From positions 1 through 17,466 of the forward strand of contig JAZUDW010000069.1 in assembly GCA_045639845.1 (NCBI GenBank): a stretch of 17,466 nt of DNA, written 5' to 3'. The notes below the pieces were generated by a model. The model was given only the letters and a program-made list of their open reading frames with translations. It was not told the DNA's origin and made no database searches. The translations under genes were made by a program, and so were the position numbers. Source of the DNA: Colimorpha sp045639845. Its GTDB lineage: Bacteria; Bacteroidota; Bacteroidia; Bacteroidales; P3. Below are positions 7,487 through 14,399 of this stretch, piece by piece. Every line of letters begins with the position of its first letter. Within the stretch, counting starts at the first letter, position 1.

Positions 7487-7535
7487 AGTATAATATTAGG
7501 TTTGCGGTCCGATGTCTGGGCCTGATTTCGAGGTG

Positions 7536-7543
7536 CAAAAGTA
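7536..7543 (-). promoter_or_regulatory. -7 box for phoH
   Basis: On the - strand these bases read TACTTTTG, followed by CACC, matching TAnnTTTG. Transcription would start about 40-45 nt before the phoH ATG. No good TTTG -33 box lies at the standard 19-21 bp, because the upstream stretch is a T run. Confidence 0.45.
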
Positions 7544-7586
7544 CAAAAAAAAATGCATATAGATGTACCAACTGAGAAAAGTTTCG

Positions 7587-7594
7587 TATCTTTG
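7587..7594 (+). promoter_or_regulatory. -7 box for the ROK kinase gene
   Basis: TATCTTTG matches the Bacteroidota -7 consensus TAnnTTTG exactly. It lies about 95 bp before the chosen ATG. A matching -33 TTTG is not visible at the standard spacing, so the site rests on the -7 box and the divergent layout with phoH. Confidence 0.5.
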
Positions 7595-7681
7595 AATCGT
7601 CATAATGATAGTAGAATTTTGGGTATTGCTTTGTAAAACAATGCTCTATTTACGATGATAATAATAAAAAATACGCTTACT

Positions 7682-8638
7682 ATGAACAATACATTCGCAA
7701 TAGGTATCGATATCGGAGGAACTAATACTGATATGGGTTTGGTTCGTAATGATGGAAAAATCATGGCCCGGAAGAACCTTCCTACGGGCCGTTATACCGA
7801 GCTAGGACCTTATGTTCATGATATCATGGATTGTGTAAAAGCCTTGATGGCAGAAAATGGAGTTGAATCAATAGAGGGTATCGGCATTGGTGCGCCTAAT
7901 GGCAACTTCTATACAGGCTGTGTGGATAATGCCCCCAACCTCACGATTAAAGGTGTGCTCAACTTTGAAGAGGAGATTCATAAATATATGGATGTGCCAG
8001 TATTGCTGAGCAACGATGCCAATGCTGCTGCCTATGGTGAGTTGGTGTATGGTGCTGCAAAAGGTCTTGACCATTTTATCATGTTTACACTTGGCACAGG
8101 TGTTGGTAGTGGTGTGGTTGTTGATGGTAAGCTTGTTCACGGCAGCACTGGTGGCGCTGGCGAGTTGGGTCACAACATACTCATACCTCACGGCCGTCAG
8201 TGTTCTTGTGGCCGCCAGGGATGCTTAGAGGCATACACCTCGGCACGTGGTATTGTGAAGACATTCTGCGATCTTCGTAAAGAGATTCCCGAGTATGCAG
8301 GCGCGTTGAAAGATGTAGCCGATGTCGATGTAACGAGCAAGATGATTGGCGATGCTGCCAATGCAGGTGATGTGTTGGCTTTGAAGACATACGAGATGAC
8401 TGGCGATTGGCTAGGTTTGGCCATGGCCAACTCTGTCACCTTCTCAGCTCCTGAGGCTATCTTCTTGATGGGTGGTCCGGCCAAGGTGGGTGAACCATTG
8501 TTGCGTCCTTTGCGTGCAGCATTCAATAAGTATCTACTCAATATTTATCAAGGTACGGTAGAGGTACGAGTATCAAGTTTGGCAGCCAATGAAGTGGCCA
8601 TACTTGGTGCTGCAGCTTTGCTTAAGATGCCGAGATAG
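7682..8638 (+). CDS. ROK family sugar kinase (glucokinase-like)
   Basis: The product is a 318-residue cytoplasmic kinase of the ROK family that probably phosphorylates glucose or a related hexose with ATP. The phosphate-binding motif DIGGTNT is at 10-16. The catalytic Asp112 lies in LLSNDANAAAYGE. The substrate/zinc region GGAGELGH has Glu161 and His164. The ROK zinc signature CSCGRQGCLE at 174-183 supplies Cys174, 176 and 181. There is no N-terminal helix-turn-helix, so this is an enzyme rather than a NagC/XylR-type repressor. I chose the ATG at 7682 because MNNTFAIGID enters the fold directly. An in-frame ATG at 7655 would add nine residues with no conserved character. The exact sugar (glucose, mannose, fructose or N-acetyl sugar) cannot be read from the sequence. 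The neighbouring GH92 enzyme would release mannose. Confidence 0.88.
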   Translation: MNNTFAIGIDIGGTNTDMGLVRNDGKIMARKNLPTGRYTELGPYVHDIMDCVKALMAENGVESIEGIGIGAPNGNFYTGCVDNAPNLTIKGVLNFEEEIHKYMDVPVLLSNDANAAAYGELVYGAAKGLDHFIMFTLGTGVGSGVVVDGKLVHGSTGGAGELGHNILIPHGRQCSCGRQGCLEAYTSARGIVKTFCDLRKEIPEYAGALKDVADVDVTSKMIGDAANAGDVLALKTYEMTGDWLGLAMANSVTFSAPEAIFLMGGPAKVGEPLLRPLRAAFNKYLLNIYQGTVEVRVSSLAANEVAILGAAALLKMPR

Positions 8639-8670
8639 CGTCTCTGGATTTGTCAAAAAAGCGAGAGAGG

Positions 8671-8714
8671 CTACACCTATGGAGGCGGGAGAATGTCCGT
8701 TTCCATAGGTGTGG
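8671..8714 (+). terminator. 19-bp hairpin between the ROK kinase and GH92 genes
   Basis: Perfect arms ACACCTATGGA (8673-8683) and TCCATAGGTGT (8702-8712) are extended outward by T-G and C-G pairs. They extend inward by two G-T wobbles and CGGG/TCCG, giving a continuous stem of 19 bp (four wobbles) around a six-base loop (AGAATG, 8690-8695). It begins 33 bp after the kinase stop codon and ends 50 bp before the GH92 ATG. Only TTT follows, so it is a strong hairpin with a weak U tract. Confidence 0.65.
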
Positions 8715-8763
8715 TTTATACCGAACTATTATTAAAATGTTTATAATAGATTTATCTAAAAAG

Positions 8764-11754
8764 ATGAACCGTTTTTTACTTTCTTTATTGTTCTTGGGGA
8801 CTATAGTGCTGGGCGGTTGCCAACATTCCCTTACACATTATGTGAACCCTATGGTCGGAACCGATGGTCACGGGCATACTTATCCAGGAGCTATTGTACC
8901 TTTTGGTATGATACAGCCCGGCCCGGATACTCGTCTCAACGGTTGGGATGGTTGCAGTGGTTATCACTATAGTGACGATACCCTCTATGGGTTCAGTCAC
9001 ACCCATCTCAGTGGAACGGGTTGTGAAGACTATGGTGATGTGCTTATCATGCCTTTCACCGATTCGGCTCAGATCTATCGTAACGATTACCGATCGGCAT
9101 TCTCTCATCAAAGAGAAGAGGCCCATCCTGGTTATTATAGTGTGATACTAGATAAGAACCGTGTGCTGGCCGAGCTAACGGCCACGCGGCGTACAGCTGT
9201 GCATCGTTATACCTTCCCCTATAGTGGCGAGAAGGGTGTGGTCATAGACCTTACCCATCGCGATAAGACGCTTTCTTGCGGTATTCGAAAAGAAGGTTCA
9301 ATCCTCACCGGTTGGCGTTACTCCGCAGCGTGGAATCCTGAGCAGAAGCTATACTTCGCTATTGATCTTGGAGAGGATGTGGATCGTGTGGTGTTTTATT
9401 GCGACGACAAGGTGGTGGACGATACTGCCATTGAGGGCGACAACTGCAAGGCTGTGGTCTATTTCCCCTCCAACTGCAAAGAACATGAACTCCATGTGGC
9501 AATAAGTGGAGTGGATGAAGCGGGTGCCGTTGGCAACTTGGGTACTGATAAGGGTATCTCGTTTATGCAAGCGAAACAACAGGCACAAGCCGTATGGGAG
9601 AGTGAACTGGGTAAGATTACAGTCGAGACCAAGGACCGCAAAGCAATGAAGAATTTCTATACAGCCCTCTATCATTGCATGACGGCTCCCTATTTGTATA
9701 GTGATGCCGATGGCCGTTATCGTGGTATGGACGATAGTATCCATGTGGCCGATAAGGGTAGAAACGTATATACGGTGTTCTCCCTTTGGGACACCTACCG
9801 TGCCCTTCATCCATTGCTGACGCTGATAGACCGTGAGCGTACAGCCGATTTTATTTATACCTTTGCGAAACAATATGAACAAGGTGGTGAGCTTACCATG
9901 TGGGAACTCTCCAGCCACGAGACGCATTGCATGATAGGCTATCACGCATGTCCCGTTATCCTCGAAGCCATGCAGGCAGGTATCCTCGATGCTTGTGACG
10001 ATGCTTATAAACAGTTGTTGCTTGAAGCCATGGTGGCCACATCTAATCGCACAGATGCTCATATCGACTATGCCCATACTGGTTACCTTAGCAGTGAGAT
10101 AGATAATGAGTCTGTATCCAAGACGCTCGAATACGCATACGACGACTGGTGTATAGCCCGCTATGCTTCGTGGCTGAAAGGGGCGCTCACTAAAGTCGAT
10201 TCCCATAGTGTTTCCAACCTCGATGATGTGATTAGCGAGTATGCAAGCCGCAGCCATTCGTGGAGCAATATTATGGATGAAAATGGCTTCATGCATGCAC
10301 GTCGCAATGGTGGCTTTGTAACACCTTTCTCACCTTCAGAAGTAAACAATCATTTCACAGAAGCCAACAGTTGGCAATATTCCACCTATGTGGTGCACGA
10401 CTTGGAATCGTATTTTGAACTGAAAGGTGGCAATTCACCCATGGAGGCGTTTCTTGATTCTTTGTTCCATACCACGGCAGTGTTAGAAGGTCGTGATCAA
10501 GCCGATATCACAGGACTCATAGGCCAATATGCCCACGGCAATGAGCCTTCTCATCATGCAGCATACCTCTATGCTTATCTGGGCAAACAAGATAAGACGG
10601 CAGAACTGATACGTCAGATCTGTGGCGAACTCTATAGTCCTGAGGCCGACGGTCTTTGTGGCAATGAGGATTGTGGCCAAATGAGTGCCTGGTATGTGAT
10701 GAGTTCGTTGGGCTTTTATCCCGTGTGTCCTGGAAGCGGCGTATATGTGATAGGTAGTCCTTTGTTCAATAAGGCTTCCATTCACCTCGAAAATGGTAAG
10801 TCGATCGATATTGTTTGCGAACATCAGGGATCTCGCAATGCCTATATTCAACAAGCTTCACTGCAAGGCTTGGCTCTAACCCAGCCTTTCCTTCGTTATA
10901 AAGATCTGTCGGAAGGAGCCCAGTTGCATTTCATTATGGGTAGTAGTCCTGTGTCGGCTCTTCATCAGCTTGAAGGCGATATCTTTGTGCCCTATGTGAT
11001 TGAAGGGGCACCCAAGACTGAACTCTGCACTATGCCCTACTTCAGTCGTTGGGAGCAACGTTTCGATGGCACCACTACGATAGCACTATCCAGTCTCTGT
11101 GCCGACAGCATCTATTATTCCATCAATGGAGGCGAGTGGATGTGTTATCGCGCACCTTTCTCTATTGATGCAGATGCTGTTGTGAAAGCCTATGCTACCA
11201 AAGGTAGTCTTCGTAGCCTTGTTACCACCCAGCAGCTTACACGCTTTGTGGCCGACAAAAAGCTGACCTACGTGAGCCAACCTGCCGATCAGTATCGCGA
11301 CAGTGGAGAAGAAGGCCTTATAGACCGTATGTGTGGCGAAAAGAACTATCGTATAGGTGGTTGGCAAGGATGGCAGACCGACATGGAAGTGATCATTGAT
11401 CTTATGGAGCCCCGCGCCATTTCCGGTGTGAGTCTCTTCTGTCTCAGCGATTGTCGTTCCTGGATATTCCTGCCGTCCGACATCTACGTAGAGGTGAGCG
11501 ACGATGGCGTCAACTTTGAGCCCTTGGCTTCGCGCAAGAATATTGCTAAAGAACTTTATGCTCAAGCCGAAGGCGCTATCGACTGGAACTATCAGCTCGA
11601 TGCCAAGACTTACGAGATCAACGTGTCGCAAAACCATAGTGTTACCAAGCGTTATATGCGCATAGTGGCTGTCAACTATGGTGCTATGCCTCAGTGGCAT
11701 GTTAGTGCCGGCGAGCAGGCTTGGCTGTTCTGTAGTGAGATAACCACGTTTTAG
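8764..11754 (+). CDS. GH92 family alpha-mannosidase lipoprotein with C-terminal carbohydrate-binding modules
   Basis: This is a calcium-dependent exo-alpha-mannosidase of glycoside hydrolase family 92, probably acting on high-mannose N-glycans or yeast mannan at the cell envelope. I chose the ATG at 8764 (996 residues) because MNRFLLSLLFLGTIVLGGC is a clean lipoprotein signal with the lipobox cysteine at 19. Upstream in-frame codons overlap the preceding hairpin. The GH92 core runs from about 24 (HYVNPMVGTDGHGHTYPGA) to 740. It includes the general-acid region GNEPSHH at 592-598 (Glu594) and the base region CGNEDCGQMSAWYV from 632 (Asp636). After it come a chitobiase-C/Fn3-like segment (about 745-835, YYSINGGEW) and an F5/8-type-C-like module (about 840-996, SDIYVEVSDDGVNFEPL). 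The linkage (alpha-1,2, -1,3 or -1,4) cannot be fixed from sequence alone. There is no T9SS sorting domain at the C-terminus. Confidence 0.93.
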   Translation: MNRFLLSLLFLGTIVLGGCQHSLTHYVNPMVGTDGHGHTYPGAIVPFGMIQPGPDTRLNGWDGCSGYHYSDDTLYGFSHTHLSGTGCEDYGDVLIMPFTDSAQIYRNDYRSAFSHQREEAHPGYYSVILDKNRVLAELTATRRTAVHRYTFPYSGEKGVVIDLTHRDKTLSCGIRKEGSILTGWRYSAAWNPEQKLYFAIDLGEDVDRVVFYCDDKVVDDTAIEGDNCKAVVYFPSNCKEHELHVAISGVDEAGAVGNLGTDKGISFMQAKQQAQAVWESELGKITVETKDRKAMKNFYTALYHCMTAPYLYSDADGRYRGMDDSIHVADKGRNVYTVFSLWDTYRALHPLLTLIDRERTADFIYTFAKQYEQGGELTMWELSSHETHCMIGYHACPVILEAMQAGILDACDDAYKQLLLEAMVATSNRTDAHIDYAHTGYLSSEIDNESVSKTLEYAYDDWCIARYASWLKGALTKVDSHSVSNLDDVISEYASRSHSWSNIMDENGFMHARRNGGFVTPFSPSEVNNHFTEANSWQYSTYVVHDLESYFELKGGNSPMEAFLDSLFHTTAVLEGRDQADITGLIGQYAHGNEPSHHAAYLYAYLGKQDKTAELIRQICGELYSPEADGLCGNEDCGQMSAWYVMSSLGFYPVCPGSGVYVIGSPLFNKASIHLENGKSIDIVCEHQGSRNAYIQQASLQGLALTQPFLRYKDLSEGAQLHFIMGSSPVSALHQLEGDIFVPYVIEGAPKTELCTMPYFSRWEQRFDGTTTIALSSLCADSIYYSINGGEWMCYRAPFSIDADAVVKAYATKGSLRSLVTTQQLTRFVADKKLTYVSQPADQYRDSGEEGLIDRMCGEKNYRIGGWQGWQTDMEVIIDLMEPRAISGVSLFCLSDCRSWIFLPSDIYVEVSDDGVNFEPLASRKNIAKELYAQAEGAIDWNYQLDAKTYEINVSQNHSVTKRYMRIVAVNYGAMPQWHVSAGEQAWLFCSEITTF

Positions 11755-11815
11755 TTCTTAGAAACTGTTTGGATATTATTCAATACATTTCTTATGTTAT
11801 ATAAACGGTGCAGAG

Positions 11816-11936
11816 CATTTTGCCTGCAAGTCCCCACTTGCAGGATTGCAAGATGGTCCATATAACCGGCAAGATAAACTAAAGCATATATAAAAAAATG
11901 AAACATTGTCTCAAGTTTTTCTATCATCACTAACCC
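11816..11936 (+). repeat. structured intergenic repeat, copy 2
   Basis: This copy matches 6421-6540 in the same orientation. Outer arms CATTTTGC (11816-11823) and GCAAGATG (11848-11855) pair fully if one T-G wobble is allowed. Inner arms CTGCAAGT (11824-11831) and ACTTGCAG (11836-11843) are perfect around a CCCC loop. The hairpin is 40 nt long, and about 80 further bases show looser similarity to copy 1. It lies in the 222-bp spacer between the GH92 gene and the small lipoprotein gene. No open reading frame or promoter consensus is evident in it. Confidence 0.65.
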
Positions 11937-11976
11937 AAAATCTATTAGAGTATTCATCTGAAAACAAACAAATATC

Positions 11977-12198
11977 ATGAAAAAGTTTTTTGTTACCTGT
12001 GCTTTGATCGGTGCCCTTGCACTCTTCGGCTCCTGCACCTTGAAGACCTGCGTATGCTACGAACTGGTTGGAAGCCAAATGACCATGGTCGATACCTATA
12101 CCGACATGGGGTCGGCTTGCAGCAGTCTCAGCAACAATAATCGTACCTGTGTGGAAGAGAGTGAGCGTGTCAACCCTGGTGATGTAGCTTGGAAATAG
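11977..12198 (+). CDS. small cysteine-rich lipoprotein
   Basis: The product is a 73-residue predicted lipoprotein. The signal MKKFFVTCALIGALALFGSC has the lipobox LFGSC with the acylated cysteine at 20. The mature chain of about 54 residues holds four further cysteines (KTCVCY, then SACSS and RTCVEE), suggesting two disulphides in the periplasm or at the surface. I recognise no family. The stop codon is two bases before the ATG of the LytTR regulator gene, so the two are almost certainly cotranscribed and probably translationally coupled. It could be a sensor or modulator for that membrane protein, but this is inference from position only. The start is supported by the ideal signal peptide, which begins at the first in-frame ATG. 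Confidence 0.72.
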   Translation: MKKFFVTCALIGALALFGSCTLKTCVCYELVGSQMTMVDTYTDMGSACSSLSNNNRTCVEESERVNPGDVAWK

Positions 12199-12200
12199 CG

Positions 12201-13055
12201 ATGCAGTTGCCCGACATCTTCCTTAAGCCCAAAACATTGGTGCTGCAGGTGGTGTTAATACCCCTTTTTGTTCTGCTCTTTGTGGTGGTGTATAAACCGT
12301 TGTTTGGCACCAGTGTTGCCGAGATAGTGTCATCACCATGGGCAGAACACCATGCATTATGTATGCCAATTATCAGCGCCATACTGCTCACGGTGATGCT
12401 AGTGAGTAGGCTGATCATGTATCTCTTTTCTCGCAACTATTGCTTCACAACGTTGCAATATTTCTATTGGCTGTTGGCCGAGTTTATGACTTGTTGCCTT
12501 TTTGTAGATCTGTTTGTGTCGCTCTATTTCCATGTGGGTTACTTTGAGATACTCTCAACGTTGCTGTTCTACGGACTTCTACTATTATCTATACCCCATG
12601 TGTTCTTTTGGATTTTTCTTCGACTGCGGGGCACTGAAAGTGAGTTGGCCACGTGTCGGTCACGGATTGTGGATCTTCAGCAAGGTATGGATCGTGGCGA
12701 CCCTCGGTCCATCCGTTTTGTAGATGAGAAAGGTAATGTAAAACTCATTCTAGGTTCTCAGAGAATCTACTATATCGAGTCGGCCGGCAACTACGTTACT
12801 GTTGTTTATGAAAATCATGGGAGGCTAACCCGTTACGCGCTTCGAAATACACTTAAAGGCATAGAAGATGCATGTCTGTCCAACGATCTCATACGTTGTC
12901 ATCGATCCTTTCTCATCAATCTCCATAAGATAAGGCTCCTTCGTAAAGATGGAGATAATGTGTATGCAGAGATGGACTTCGACAACATAGAAGATATCCC
13001 TGTGTCCAAGTCTTATGCGGGTAATGTGATGAAACGAATGACGCAAATATCATAA
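12201..13055 (+). CDS. membrane-anchored LytTR family transcriptional regulator
   Basis: This is a 284-residue protein with four predicted transmembrane helices (about 12-33, 54-76, 86-110 and 117-141). A short polar/coiled linker (about 142-168) follows, then a C-terminal LytTR DNA-binding domain (about 170-280). The LytTR signatures RIYYIESAGNYVTVVY (188-203) and RCHRSFLINLHKI (232-244) are clear. It lacks a receiver domain, so it is not a classical two-component regulator. The DNA-binding domain would face the cytoplasm, tethered to the inner membrane. I chose the ATG at 12201, two bases after the lipoprotein stop codon, over an in-frame TTG at 12189 inside that gene. Its targets are unknown. 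Short direct repeats downstream (13174-13247) are candidate sites. Confidence 0.86.
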   Translation: MQLPDIFLKPKTLVLQVVLIPLFVLLFVVVYKPLFGTSVAEIVSSPWAEHHALCMPIISAILLTVMLVSRLIMYLFSRNYCFTTLQYFYWLLAEFMTCCLFVDLFVSLYFHVGYFEILSTLLFYGLLLLSIPHVFFWIFLRLRGTESELATCRSRIVDLQQGMDRGDPRSIRFVDEKGNVKLILGSQRIYYIESAGNYVTVVYENHGRLTRYALRNTLKGIEDACLSNDLIRCHRSFLINLHKIRLLRKDGDNVYAEMDFDNIEDIPVSKSYAGNVMKRMTQIS

Positions 13056-13173
13056 GTGGTGATGATGAGCGATCAGAGAAGAGGGGGATTGTTGCGTTGA
13101 GGAATTAGTAAAGAGTGATCAGTGAACGGACAATACTGAATTATTGTTTAATTGAAGTTAAGCGACAATAAAC

Positions 13174-13247
13174 TCAACAGCTCAACCAATAAACAATTCA
13201 ACAGCAATAGCCTCGCTGATTACCAAACAACTCAACAGTTCAACAAT
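13174..13247 (+). repeat. cluster of five YTCAACMR 8-mers
   Basis: Five related 8-mers lie in the 239-bp spacer between the LytTR gene and the next gene: CTCAACAG (13174), CTCAACCA (13182), TTCAACAG (13198), CTCAACAG (13232) and TTCAACAA (13240). The first two and the last two are directly abutted in tandem. A possible inverted unit (GTTGAG, 13096-13101) lies further upstream. The rest of the spacer is AT-rich with no ORF. They may be regulator-binding direct repeats or simply a dispersed simple-sequence motif. Confidence 0.45.
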
Positions 13248-13294
13248 ACCAATACTGATCCTCTCTGACCTAAAGTATTGGAAAGATAATAATT

Positions 13295-14269
13295 ATGAAA
13301 CATAGTAATCTTTTTCTTCGCAGCATATTTGTCGGGGTACTTATGTTTTGTACACCAGTACTGGCTTCGTGTCGGCATACGTCGGCCGAAACCCTGTCGG
13401 TTGATGTGATTGCACTAAAAGCAGGTAGTGATACTTCAGCAGCAGTTACTACTAAGTATGTTAATCCCGATTCCGTACGCTTCGTCAATGGACCCTGGCA
13501 AGTGGATACCATAAGTCATCAGCTCATTCTTCGTCGCGTACACTTCCTGAATCAAGAACTCTTCGGCGCCAACCAGTATATCTGTGTACTCGAGATACCG
13601 CCGCAAGCAGCGTACGACGTAGCGTTCACCTATACCCCTCGACGCACGCCTACCAGCCTTCATGCCAAACGAGTTGGTGCCGTAGCCGCCGTCAACGGTT
13701 CCTTCTTTAGCATGGTGAATCATCACCCCATCTGTTATCTCCGTATTGATGGCAAGAGGGTAGGAGAGAACACACCGGGCAGCGACACACTCAATCGAAA
13801 ATACTATCAATATGGCTCTATGGCTCTTCGTCATGGACGTCCCTATTTCTTCATTCCCGATAGCAATCGTCACTCTGAAGACCAACTTGCCGACAGTAAT
13901 CTCATGACGGCCGGACCCATGCTTATCTACCATGGTCGCCCTATGCCCATGCGAAACGATCGCACCTTTGTCACCGACCGCCACAATCGCACAGCCATAG
14001 CCCAGCGTGCCGATGGCACAGTGCTTCTCTTTACTGTCGATGGCCGCATGCGGCCATCGGCCGGTATGAGTCTCTCCGAGCTCATCACCACACTTCAGTG
14101 GCTTGGTGCTACTGATGCGCTCAATCTCGACGGAGGCGGCTCTACCACACTCTATGTGGATGGTTGGACCAACGGAGGGCTTGTTAACCACCCCACCGAT
14201 AATGGCCGTTTCGATTTTGCGGGAGAACGAGGCGTTTCCAACTGTGTGGTTGTTAGACCTCGAAAATGA
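13295..14269 (+). CDS. phosphodiester glycosidase (NAGPA) family lipoprotein
   Basis: The product is a 324-residue protein with a lipoprotein-type signal (hydrophobic stretch to PVLASC, lipobox cysteine 26) and a NAGPA/phosphodiester glycosidase domain (DUF2233 type) from about 125 to the end. Family landmarks are AAVNGSFF at 131-138, RTAIAQRADGTVLLFTVDGR at 232-251, GMSLSEL at 257-263, NLDGGGSTTLYV at 277-288 and the closing RGVSNCVVV at 312-320. The human relative is the uncovering enzyme, which removes GlcNAc from GlcNAc-1-phospho-6-mannose. Bacterial members are exported, and several are linked to cell-wall or exopolysaccharide phosphodiesters. The substrate here is unknown. The upstream spacer of 239 bp holds the 8-mer cluster. 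Confidence 0.85.
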   Translation: MKHSNLFLRSIFVGVLMFCTPVLASCRHTSAETLSVDVIALKAGSDTSAAVTTKYVNPDSVRFVNGPWQVDTISHQLILRRVHFLNQELFGANQYICVLEIPPQAAYDVAFTYTPRRTPTSLHAKRVGAVAAVNGSFFSMVNHHPICYLRIDGKRVGENTPGSDTLNRKYYQYGSMALRHGRPYFFIPDSNRHSEDQLADSNLMTAGPMLIYHGRPMPMRNDRTFVTDRHNRTAIAQRADGTVLLFTVDGRMRPSAGMSLSELITTLQWLGATDALNLDGGGSTTLYVDGWTNGGLVNHPTDNGRFDFAGERGVSNCVVVRPRK

Positions 14270-14288
14270 TATAATGACATATACGGAT

Positions 14289-14308
14289 TTGTTCATTCTT
14301 GTGAACAA
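14289..14308 (+). terminator. short hairpin after the NAGPA-family gene
   Basis: TTGTTCA (14289-14295) pairs perfectly with TGAACAA (14302-14308) around a 6-nt loop, 20 bp after the stop codon. There is no T tract, so termination is only possible, not shown. Confidence 0.35.
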
Positions 14309-14381
14309 TGATCTATGCTGCAATCAGTAGGAGATCACCATCGGAGATTGCCAACCATTAGAGTGTCGATTTCTCAATACA

Positions 14382-14397
14382 TTCAACTGTTCAATAG
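14382..14397 (+). repeat. tandem 8-mer pair abutting the helicase start
   Basis: TTCAACTG (14382-14389) and TTCAATAG (14390-14397) are adjacent 8-mers of the kind clustered at 13174-13247. They end two bases before the ATG at 14400, occupying the ribosome-binding region of the helicase gene. Confidence 0.4.
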
Positions 14398-14399
14398 TT

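Noticed and set aside
8650..8763. Upstream TTG start for the GH92 protein, adding 38 residues
   Set aside because: The extension would translate the 19-bp hairpin and bury the lipoprotein signal inside the protein.
9349..10296. 315-codon open frame on the - strand opposite the GH92 gene
   Set aside because: It is antisense to conserved GH92 coding sequence. There is no promoter and no recognisable motif.
13056..13294. Possible CRISPR array in the spacer with repeated CTCAACAG units
   Set aside because: Repeat units are only 8 bp, spacing is irregular and there are no cas genes. It does not resemble a CRISPR array.
13436..14323. 295-codon open frame on the - strand opposite the NAGPA-family gene
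   Set aside because: It overlaps almost the whole of a clear domain family gene and has no motif of its own.
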